This document shows, piece after piece, positions 57,016-64,000 of a stretch of DNA of 64,000 nt; the first letter of the stretch is position 1; every line of letters begins with the position of its first letter. The position numbers were made by a program, and so were the translations under genes. Source of the stretch: UBA7359 sp038142205 (GTDB taxonomy: Bacteria; Pseudomonadota; Gammaproteobacteria; Eutrophobiales; Eutrophobiaceae); assembly GCA_038142205.1 (NCBI GenBank), contig JAYQJO010000001.1, forward strand, positions 992,001 through 1,056,000, written 5' to 3'. The notes below the pieces were generated by a model. It saw only the letters and a list, made by a program, of their open reading frames with translations. It searched no databases and was not told where the DNA came from.

Positions 57016-57725
57016 TTATCTCATTTTTAGTTGTTTTTGAATTTCATCGGGTGGTAAATATCCCGGTAAATTCCTACCATTCTCCAGATAAATAGAAGGT
57101 GTTCCGCGTACCCCCAGTTTTTGACCTAAAACATATTGCTCAGCAACCGGATCATCACACGTCTTACCTTGAAATGACTCTCTGTTTTTCGAGGCCGTTA
57201 GCGCGGTTTGACGATCATCAGCACACCAGACCTGACTCATTTCTTTTCCCGTTGCAGAATTAACTCCAGCACGTGGATAAGCCAGATAACGGACATTGAT
57301 ACCTCTGGAGTTTAATTCCGGCACATCCTGATGGAGTTTTCTGCAATAACCACAATCAACATCGGTAAAAACATAAATAGTGTCTCGCGCATTCTTTCCA
57401 GAAAACTCAATATATTCGTCTTTTTCAGGTCGCTCAGTAATTTCACACGAGAGTCCGAGCGTAGATCTTCGGTTAAGTTTCTTCTCTTGTTAATATCAAG
57501 TATTTCGCCTTTTATGACGTATGATCCGTCCTGCGTTATATAGACAACTTCCGCACCAATAATAACCTGATACAACCCCTCTATTGGTGAGGGCTGAATA
57601 TTATCGACTTCTACATCAGGCAAAAAATTTGAAATAGCGGCAGCAAGTTCTTCCTTTGTAGCATCAACTGCCCATAACGAGTTAGAAAATAATAAAGCAG
57701 AAAGTGCTAATACATTAAACTTCAT
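57016..57725 (-). CDS. dsbC: DsbC-family disulfide isomerase, frameshifted
   Basis: About 236 residues after adding one base to the T5 run at 57421-57425 (A run on the coding strand), giving LKKDEYIEFSGKNARDTIYV and then FTDVDCGYCRKLH. The CGYC thioredoxin-fold active site, signal peptide (ALSALLFSNSLWA), N-terminal dimerisation domain and a cis-Pro region near GTPSIYLENG are as in DsbC. It shuffles disulfides in the periplasm. That is relevant for the cysteine-rich XoxF and small secreted proteins nearby (inference). Confidence 0.92.
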
Positions 57726-57884
57726 AATGACTCCAAAATTATTGAATTAAGTAAAACCCTAAATGAATTATTGAGTTACAGGTTGTTATGACTATTATAC
57801 AGTGAGTCCGTTCCCATTTAACAAAACAATTTTCAATGATAGAGTCTGTTAATATTGTAATCAATCCAGGTAAACGGATTAGAG

Positions 57885-59671
57885 ATGAATAACACTCCAA
57901 AAAAACAGATTTCAGAAACAAAGCTAAGCCTTGATTACATACTCGATCTACTTGAAAAAGATGGTCTTATCAAAGCACAACAACGTTTGCAATTAGCCAG
58001 TTTAGGCGTCGATCAGACAAAAATTCAGATTCATCCGCTCATTTCTGTAGCGGAACAAGGTTGGCAAGCGACAACAAAACCCAGTTACACCCTCAGTCTG
58101 GAAACATTGACCAAATGGCTTGCAGATAAAGTAAACCAGACTTATTTACGTATTGATCCTTTAAAAATTGATGTTCAAAAAACAACTTCTGTTGTTTCAC
58201 AAGCTTATGCATCGAAATTAAAAATCCTGCCCGTAGAAGTCAATGAAACAGAAGTCACTATTGCAACCTGTGAACCGTTTATCTCAAACTGGGAGAATGA
58301 ACTTGAGCGCATAGCAAAAAGAAAGATCAAACGTGTCATTATCAACCCCAGAGATCTTGAACGTTATCTGGTCGAGTTTTATGGCATTAGCAAGTCCATT
58401 ATTGGCGCAACGTCTGAGAAAAAGGACGAGCCCATAGCCCTAATTCAAAATTTTGAACAACTTGTTCAAATGGGAAAATCAGGAGAACCCGATGCCAATG
58501 ATCAACATATCGTCAGTATTGTTGATTGGTTATTACAATTTGCATTTGAACAGCGTGCCAGCGATATTCATCTTGAACCAAGAAGAGAAAAAGGCCGGAT
58601 TCGTTTCAGAATTGATAGTGTTTTGCATGTCGTACATGAACTTCCTATCTCTCTTATGGGAGCCATTACAAGCCGATTAAAATCATTAGGTCGTATGGAT
58701 GTAACTGATCGTCGTCGACCACAAGATGGGCGCGTGAAAACAATTGCTCCATCAGGTAAAGAAGTTGAAATGCGTTTATCAACGATGCCGACCACATTTG
58801 GTGAAAAGCTGGTCATGCGAATTTTTGATCCTGAAATGCTGGTAAAAAGTTATAAAGAATTAGGCTTTAGCCAACATGATCAAAAACTGCTAGATAGCAT
58901 GCTGGATAATCCACATGGTATCGTTCTTATTACCGGGCCAACAGGTTCAGGTAAGACAACAACCTTATATTCTGCATTGAATCAGATAGCCAGGCCTGAA
59001 ATTAATATTTGCACAATTGAAGATCCAATTGAAATGGTCGACCCGCAGTTTAATCAAATGCAGGTTCAAAAAGCGATCGATGTTGATTTTGCAACAGGAG
59101 TACGGACCTTACTAAGGCAAGATCCGGACATTATTATGATTGGCGAGATTCGCGATCAAGAAACAGCCGATGTAGCTATACAGGCCGCATTAACTGGTCA
59201 CCTAGTATTATCCAGTTTACATACCAATGATGCGCCTTCTGCCATTACACGGCTAATCGATATTGGTATGCAACCGTTTCTGTTAAACGCAACAATTCAA
59301 GGCATTGTTGCACAGCGATTATTAAGAACTTTATGCGTTCACTGTAAAGAGCAAGTTGAAACAGATAAAAAAGTTGGAAAGAATTTGCCAATCCACATAA
59401 ATTAATAATGCCTGTGAAAATTTGTAATCCAGTTGGTTGTGATGAATGTCGCCACACTGGATATATAGGCCGTACAGGAATTTATGAAATATTAACCATG
59501 AACGATACATTAAGAGAAAATATTACAGCGCAGACTGACATCGATAGTCTACGAGAAGCCGCTATTAAATCGGGCATGCGCCCCCTAAAAATCAGTGGTG
59601 CTCAAAAAGTCGCGGAAGGCGTTACAACTTTAGAGGAAGTTTATTCTGTTTTACCACAGAATCAGAACTAA
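57885..59671 (+). CDS. GspE/PilB-family secretion or pilus ATPase, frameshifted
   Basis: About 595 residues after adding one A to the A6 run at 59367-59372, giving SWKEFANPHKLIMPVKIC. An N-terminal GspE_N-like domain is followed by the ATPase core: RASDIHLEPRREKGRIRFRI, Walker A GPTGSGKTTTLY, Asp box TIEDPIEMVDPQ, Walker B IIMIGEIRDQETAD and a His box LSSLHTNDAP. The C-terminal zinc tetracysteine (CVHC…GCDEC) is complete only in the repaired frame. No other pilus or type II secretion genes are here, so the machine served cannot be settled. Confidence 0.88.
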
Positions 59672-59774
59672 ATAAAAACCAAAAGTATTTCTGAAAATAT
59701 TTTTTTAAAGCAAGGTAATTGCGCATAGACAGCTGCATCGATGGAATCGATAGAGTCGAATCTGGACAGAGATC

Positions 59775-59801
59775 GAGAGCGAGAGCGAGAGCGAGAGCGA
59801 G
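59775..59801 (+). repeat. GAGAGC hexanucleotide repeat, 4.5 copies
   Basis: Four perfect GAGAGC units and a half unit occupy 59775-59801, GC-rich against an AT-rich setting. It lies in the 212-base gap between the GspE/PilB gene and xerD, which otherwise contains no gene I can see. Confidence 0.75.
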
Positions 59802-59883
59802 GCACGATGCTAACGCGCTTACCAAGAATAATTCATATGGAACGGCATGTTAATAGTGAAAAAATTTTCAGAAGTGGCTTTAA

Positions 59884-60813
59884 TCAACCGCGCGGATGAT
59901 GTTCACTATGCAAGTCTTTCAGCCGTTCTCTGGCAACGTGCGTATAGATTTGTGTTGTTGATATATCACTATGCCCTAATAACATTTGTACTACTCGCAA
60001 GTCAGCACCATGGTTAATTAAATGCGTCGCAAAAGCATGGCGTAGTACATGTGGCGATAAACCTTTATTTATCCCTGCAATAACCGCATAACGTTTAATC
60101 ATGTACCAAAATGTTTGGCGAGTCATCGCTTTAGCGCGCTTACTAGGAAACAAAGCATCAGACATTGTGTTGTTTAATATTTCATTTCTAGATGATGAGA
60201 TATATTGTTCTAGCCATTGTGTTGCTTCTTCACCTAATGGCACCAGCCGTTCTTTATTTCCTTTCCCAGTAACGCGAATAACACCTTGCCTTAGGTTAAC
60301 CTGTTGTACTGTTAGACCAACTAATTCAGAAACACGCAAGCCGGTTGCATACAACACTTCCAACATACATTTATCACGTATTCCTAAAACATCTTCAACA
60401 TTCGGCGCATTTAATAATGCTTCGACTTCATCTTCAGTCAAGCTTTTCGGCAATGATCGACCTAACCTTGGTGCTTCAATATTGCTTACCGGGTTTTGTT
60501 TAATTAGATTTTCCCTAAGCAAATATTCGTATAAACGACGCAAACTTGATAAACGTCTGGCAACGGTTCTTGTTGAAGCATTTTCTACTGAAGCGAGATA
60601 AGCGAGAACGTCATTCGCAGCTACATTTGAAACACTGACTTTATCGTGAGAATGTAACCATAAAGCAAAATTGTATAGGTCGCTGCGATAAGCGCTTAAA
60701 GTATTATCACTCAACCCTCTTTCCATCCATAAAGTATCAAGGAAAGCATCGATTACCTGTTTAGGTTGCTCGGGTAGATCAGATAAACTGCTTGAAGTTA
60801 GATTCATATACAA
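59884..60813 (-). CDS. xerD: Tyrosine recombinase XerD
   Basis: 309 residues. A SAM-like N-terminal core-binding domain is followed by the catalytic domain with R160 (ATGLRVSEL), K184 (VTGKGNKERL), H255 and R258 (SPHVLRHAFATHL), H281 (LLGHSDIST) and nucleophile Y290 (TQIYTH). With XerC it resolves chromosome dimers at dif. The LLGHSDISTTQIYTHV ending favours XerD over a phage integrase. No att site or prophage genes are nearby. Confidence 0.93.
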   Translation of the reverse strand: MYMNLTSSSLSDLPEQPKQVIDAFLDTLWMERGLSDNTLSAYRSDLYNFALWLHSHDKVSVSNVAANDVLAYLASVENASTRTVARRLSSLRRLYEYLLRENLIKQNPVSNIEAPRLGRSLPKSLTEDEVEALLNAPNVEDVLGIRDKCMLEVLYATGLRVSELVGLTVQQVNLRQGVIRVTGKGNKERLVPLGEEATQWLEQYISSSRNEILNNTMSDALFPSKRAKAMTRQTFWYMIKRYAVIAGINKGLSPHVLRHAFATHLINHGADLRVVQMLLGHSDISTTQIYTHVARERLKDLHSEHHPRG

Positions 60814-60848
60814 GCCAGATTAACTTGAATGAACCCTATTTGAAAGAT

Positions 60849-60871
60849 ACCGGGCTTAATTAGAGCCCGGT
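60849..60871. terminator. Terminator-like hairpin after rplS
   Basis: ACCGGGCT pairs with AGCCCGGT around a 7-base loop. It lies 23 bases past the rplS stop and 35 bases before the xerD start. The following U tract on the minus strand is weak, so it may be a partial terminator. Confidence 0.6.
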
Positions 60872-60894
60872 AAATGATATGTAAACTTTAAAAC

Positions 60895-61248
60895 TTATTT
60901 ACTTTTAATTTTTTCTTTAATACGTGCCGCTTTACCACGTAGGTCACGCATATAATACAGTTTTGCACGACGCACATCACCACGACGTTTGACATCGATT
61001 TCAGCAACTAATGGGCTGTAGGTTTGAAACACACGCTCAACACCTTCGCCTGATGAAATTTTGCGAACGGTAAATGAAGAGTTTATACCACGATTCTTTT
61101 TCGCAATGACAACACCTTCAAAAGCCTGTAGACGTTCGCGATCACCTTCTTTCACTTTTACCTGAACGACTACGGTATCACCTGGACCAAATTCAGGAAT
61201 TTCTCGTGTCATTTGTTCGGCATCGAGTTGTTCAATTATGTTCGACAT
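60895..61248 (-). CDS. rplS: 50S ribosomal protein L19
   Basis: 117 residues of standard L19 sequence: IPEFGPGDTVVVQVKVKEG, RLQAFEGVVIAKKNRGINSSF and VERVFQTYSPLV. It lies at the subunit interface. It is the last gene of the conserved rpsP-rimM-trmD-rplS operon, 37 bases after trmD. Confidence 0.98.
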   Translation of the reverse strand: MSNIIEQLDAEQMTREIPEFGPGDTVVVQVKVKEGDRERLQAFEGVVIAKKNRGINSSFTVRKISSGEGVERVFQTYSPLVAEIDVKRRGDVRRAKLYYMRDLRGKAARIKEKIKSK

Positions 61249-61285
61249 TTTAATACTCCAATCACCTATCTAAGTTAATTCTTAA

Positions 61286-62029
61286 TCAAGATTGTTCCTG
61301 CTCAGTTATGAACTCCTGCAACAATCTTCTTTGTTCATCGTTAAGCTCAACCGACTTGATTAAATCAGGTCGACATTGCCATGTTTTACCTAAAGCCTGT
61401 TTCAGTCGCCATTGTCGTATACTTTCGTGATTTCCACTCAGTAATACTTCTGGCACTGTGTGTCCGTCTAAATTTTCTGGCCTCGTATAATGAGGATAGT
61501 CCAGTAAACCGTCAACAAAAGAGTCTTCACTTGCTGAGTCCTCGTGTCCCAAAACACCCGGTAAAGTTCGACAAACACTGTCTATCATTACCATTGCCGC
61601 TAGTTCACCACCGCTGAGAACATAGTCTCCAATTGACCATTCCTCATCGACTTCAGCATCAATTATTCGCTGGTCTATTCCTTCATAGCGACCCGATACT
61701 AATATCATGCCGCTTCGTTCAGATAAGTCCTTAACACCAGCTTGATCTAAACGTCTACCTTGTGGTGATAAATAAATCACTTTGCCATCAGGCTGCGCCT
61801 GTTTCGCTTTCGCTATGGCACTACAAATAGGCTCATACATCATCACCATACCTGGGCCACCACCATAAGAACGGCCATCAACTGTCTTATGTCTATCTTG
61901 TGTATAATCACGCGGGTTCCAGCTTCTAAATCCAATCAGATCATCATTTACAGCACGGCTAATGACGCCATGTTCTGTAATCGCTGTAAACATCTCCGGA
62001 AACAGTGTAATTACATCAAGTTGATACAT
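61286..62029 (-). CDS. trmD: tRNA (guanine37-N1)-methyltransferase
   Basis: 247 residues. The knot-fold SPOUT methyltransferase motifs are clear: DVITLFPEMF at the start, DGRSYGGGPGMVMMYEP, VSGRYEGIDQRIID and SIGDYVLSGGELAAM. It methylates G37 of tRNAs reading CNN codons. Its ATG directly follows the rimM stop, so the two are translationally coupled. Confidence 0.98.
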   Translation of the reverse strand: MYQLDVITLFPEMFTAITEHGVISRAVNDDLIGFRSWNPRDYTQDRHKTVDGRSYGGGPGMVMMYEPICSAIAKAKQAQPDGKVIYLSPQGRRLDQAGVKDLSERSGMILVSGRYEGIDQRIIDAEVDEEWSIGDYVLSGGELAAMVMIDSVCRTLPGVLGHEDSASEDSFVDGLLDYPHYTRPENLDGHTVPEVLLSGNHESIRQWRLKQALGKTWQCRPDLIKSVELNDEQRRLLQEFITEQEQS

Positions 62030-62554
62030 TTAATCTTCAATCTGCCAGTCGACTCGTATTTGTCTGGCTGTTAAATCAACTTGCATCACATATACATCCA
62101 TAACAAGCGGAATCAATATGTTCTTTTTGTCTTTCTTACCGCTATATAGTACAAGCACATCATTTGCACCTGTCTCGGCAATCTCACTCACCTCACCCAA
62201 GCTGACCTGTTCCTGATTTATTACTTCAAGCCCAATCAGGTCATGCCAGTAATATTCGCCTTCTTCTAAATCAGGAAGTTGCTCTCGTTGAATTGCAATA
62301 TCACAATTCATGTAGAGACGAGCCTGCTCTGGACTTTCTATATCAGCAAGCTTAATTAGTAATCTCTCGCCACGAAGTTGAGAATCTTCAACTTCAATAG
62401 GCTGCCATGATTCATCAATTTGTATCAACCAGGGAGAATATTTAAAAATATTCTCTTTTGGTCGTGTAAAGGACATTATTTTCATCCATCCCTTTACACC
62501 GTGTGCCCCACCTATACGACCAATGACAATCCGGGGCTTATTTTCTTCTTGCAT
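62030..62554 (-). CDS. rimM: 16S rRNA processing/30S maturation protein RimM
   Basis: 174 residues. The N-terminal GRIGGAHGVKGWMKI and the PRC-barrel region EYYWHDLIGLEV are diagnostic, as is the C-terminal WQIED. It helps assemble the 30S head and binds S19. It is second in the rpsP operon. Confidence 0.96.
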   Translation of the reverse strand: MQEENKPRIVIGRIGGAHGVKGWMKIMSFTRPKENIFKYSPWLIQIDESWQPIEVEDSQLRGERLLIKLADIESPEQARLYMNCDIAIQREQLPDLEEGEYYWHDLIGLEVINQEQVSLGEVSEIAETGANDVLVLYSGKKDKKNILIPLVMDVYVMQVDLTARQIRVDWQIED

Positions 62555-62614
62555 TAAATGTTTTAATGCCGATTTCTACTTAAATTAATATAACTTAAGC
62601 ACGTAGTATTTTAC

Positions 62615-62872
62615 TTATGCTGCAGTTGCCGCTACTGCGTTTTCTTTAATCAACTTTGCAACGCGTTCGGATATTTGAGCTCCTTGAGAAACCCAGTAAT
62701 CAACACGTTCCTGCTCGATCTTAAATTGAACTTCCTGACCTGTTGCTAAAGGATTGAAAAAACCAACGCGCTCCAGTGGACGACCACTATCTGCCTTACG
62801 ACTATCAATTACCACAATGTGATAATATGGATTTTTTTTAGCACCTTTACGTGACAATCTAATTGTTACCAT
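62615..62872 (-). CDS. rpsP: 30S ribosomal protein S16
   Basis: 85 residues: MVTIRLSRKGAKKNPYYHIV, then the conserved RPLERVGFFNP and RVDYWVSQGAQ. It is the first gene of the operon. The Ala-rich tail is normal variation. Confidence 0.98.
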   Translation of the reverse strand: MVTIRLSRKGAKKNPYYHIVVIDSRKADSGRPLERVGFFNPLATGQEVQFKIEQERVDYWVSQGAQISERVAKLIKENAVAATAA

Positions 62873-62981
62873 CAGTCTGATGACCTCTATAAAATTCTGA
62901 AATAACTAACGGATATTAAGTACCCGCCTGAAAAAAGGCGCTATTGTACGTAAAAACGTTGAAAAAGAAAGTAAAGACGGT

Positions 62982-63002
62982 GATTTTACGCGATGTAAAA
63001 TC
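62982..63002. repeat. Inverted repeat upstream of rpsP and ygfA
   Basis: GATTTTAC (62982-62989) and GTAAAATC (62995-63002) are perfect complements with a 5-base centre. It lies in the 242-base divergent region between rpsP and the formyl-THF cyclo-ligase. In many gammaproteobacteria a 6S RNA gene precedes ygfA; I looked for a long rod-like structure and did not find a convincing one here. Confidence 0.4.
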
Positions 63003-63114
63003 GCTAACCCAATTATTGCAGAAAACCTCTAAAATCACTGCAAAACAACAGTTAAAATAGAACCTAAATAAACAATTTATCTCATTGATTTAATTTGATT
63101 TTTCAATATTACTT

Positions 63115-63687
63115 ATGAATCTACATGAACAAAAAAAACAACTGCGGAATGAAATAAAACAGCTTCGCAGCATGCTTTCAGACTCAGATCGTCAAAATAT
63201 GAGTCAACAAATCGCAAGGTTTTTATTAGAAATAGTTGAATTTAATCAGGCAAAACGTGTGTTTTGCTATATTTCCTATCTGGATGAGGTCGAAACACAC
63301 TCATTAATAACCGCGTTTTTGCAACAAAATCGAGACCTAGCCGTACCAAAAATCATGAATAATACAGAAATGTTGGCTATTCCGTTGTCCGACTTTTCAG
63401 AGCTAGAGCCTGATAGACTCGGAATTTTGACACCTACATCCAATCAGGCAGCAACGAAGTCCTTTGATGTTGCTATAACACCCGGCCTCGCTTTTACCGA
63501 AAAAGGAGAGCGACTGGGCTACGGACGCGGTTATTACGACAGATGGTTTTCCAAAAATACCGTTAAAACAAAAATAGGACTCGCTTTTGAAGTACAAATT
63601 GTCGATGAACTGCCACTAGAAGAAACAGACTTGCCGCTGGATATATTGGTCACAGAGAAAAGAATTATAGATCTAAGAAAACCTTAA
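63115..63687 (+). CDS. 5-formyltetrahydrofolate cyclo-ligase
   Basis: 190 residues (YgfA/MTHFS family). N-terminal KKQLRNEIKQLRSML and the ATP/folate-binding GYGRGYYDRWF, preceded by TPGLAFTEKGERLG, are diagnostic. It converts 5-formyl-THF to methenyl-THF with ATP, salvaging an inhibitory folate. It concerns folate-linked C1 metabolism and is separate from the H4MPT genes above. Its end is 7 bases from the convergent gene. Confidence 0.93.
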   Translation: MNLHEQKKQLRNEIKQLRSMLSDSDRQNMSQQIARFLLEIVEFNQAKRVFCYISYLDEVETHSLITAFLQQNRDLAVPKIMNNTEMLAIPLSDFSELEPDRLGILTPTSNQAATKSFDVAITPGLAFTEKGERLGYGRGYYDRWFSKNTVKTKIGLAFEVQIVDELPLEETDLPLDILVTEKRIIDLRKP

Positions 63688-63694
63688 GCAATCT

Positions 63695-64000
63695 TTAGCC
63701 AGGTTTAAAATGCGTTAACTCGACTAATAAGGTTCCCTTATCCAATGCTTGACGTTCCGTAGTCTCTATACGTTCCATTTTTACGAGCCCAATTCCAGGC
63801 GCATACCAGTTAGATTGTTTAACGCTAACGACAGTTAAGCCAACATAATTACCAGCATCTTTATAAATAGATCCGGACATCGAAACTTTCAAGCAGTTTT
63901 CAAATTTGCCGGCTGGGACTGTTACAGAATCATCTAACGATTCAATTTTTACATCCAGAGGTACATTAGCAATAATTTTAAATAGCGTTTTTTGAGGCGG
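63695..64000 (-). CDS. Conserved hypothetical protein, 5' end outside window
   Basis: The frame is open from the window edge, giving at least 101 residues. It has a beta-rich pattern with TVPAGKFENCLKV and WYAPGIGLVKM, seen in periplasmic or lipoprotein domains of unknown function that share the 'WYAPGvGlVk' ending. The N-terminus, where a signal peptide would be, lies beyond base 64000. Confidence 0.6.
   Translation of the reverse strand, partial: PPQKTLFKIIANVPLDVKIESLDDSVTVPAGKFENCLKVSMSGSIYKDAGNYVGLTVVSVKQSNWYAPGIGLVKMERIETTERQALDKGTLLVELTHFKPG

Noticed and set aside
59775..59801. CRISPR-like repeat array
   Set aside because: The units are contiguous hexamers with no spacers and no cas genes.
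59884..60813. Tyrosine recombinase as an integrase of a mobile element
   Set aside because: The sequence is XerD-like and its neighbours are core genes; there are no att repeats, tRNA end or phage genes.
62881..63114. 6S RNA upstream of the formyl-THF cyclo-ligase gene
   Set aside because: Position fits gammaproteobacterial ssrS-ygfA synteny, but I see only a short inverted repeat and not the long rod with a central bubble.

Overview
The window looks like chromosome from an AT-rich methylotrophic gammaproteobacterium. The evidence is a lanthanide-type (XoxF) methanol dehydrogenase, a nearly complete tetrahydromethanopterin/methanofuran (H4MPT/MFR) C1-oxidation pathway, gammaproteobacterial housekeeping blocks (rpsP-rimM-trmD-rplS, hldE-hldD-waaA, xerD, dsbC) and a two-ATP-cone nrdA with nrdB. 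I cannot name the genus. No tRNA, rRNA, insertion sequence, prophage or CRISPR array was seen.

Layout. 1-5,830: an Anbu proteasome-like peptidase with a transglutaminase, an orphan molybdopterin oxidoreductase and an unknown gene. 5,880-12,670: a Fur-like box, a MoxR ATPase/VWA pair, a TPR response regulator with a soluble histidine kinase, and a DUF547/radical-SAM pair. 12,800-17,400: nrdAB behind NrdR-like and DnaA boxes, followed by a multi-hairpin segment and a 57-residue ORF. 17,400-18,590: an MCP. 18,800-30,500: genes for C1 cofactor synthesis and use, mostly on the minus strand (mptG, mtdB, ORF7-like ATP-grasp, mch, RimK-like, CitG-like, fae; MfnD-like, TIGR03123-like, pabB, MfnE-like), with a HisA-like gene on the plus strand. 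30,660-47,020: two paralogous formylmethanofuran-processing gene sets separated by a 7Fe ferredoxin and an adrenodoxin-reductase-type flavoprotein, ending in a two-gene NAD-dependent formate dehydrogenase. 47,070-52,440: the xoxF cluster. 52,500-63,700: LPS heptose/Kdo genes, DUF3108, dsbC, a GspE/PilB ATPase, xerD, the ribosomal/tRNA-modification operon and 5-formyl-THF cyclo-ligase.

How the genes fit together. XoxF makes formaldehyde from methanol. Fae condenses it with H4MPT, MtdB and Mch carry it to formyl-H4MPT, and FhcD moves the formyl group to methanofuran. Two exits then appear to be encoded. Set 1 has an FhcB that keeps the Cys-His pair and Arg of true formylmethanofuran dehydrogenases and also has an FwdD-like subunit. 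Set 2 has lost those residues and is directly coupled to formate dehydrogenase. I infer a molybdenum/tungsten oxidation route feeding ferredoxin and NADP beside a hydrolytic route through formate to NADH. This is the most interesting system in the window.

Caveat. Ten genes are broken by frameshifts. Nine of the eleven shifts are one-base losses, almost all in homopolymer runs, and the repaired products align cleanly with their families. I treat these as probable sequencing errors and give whole-gene spans.
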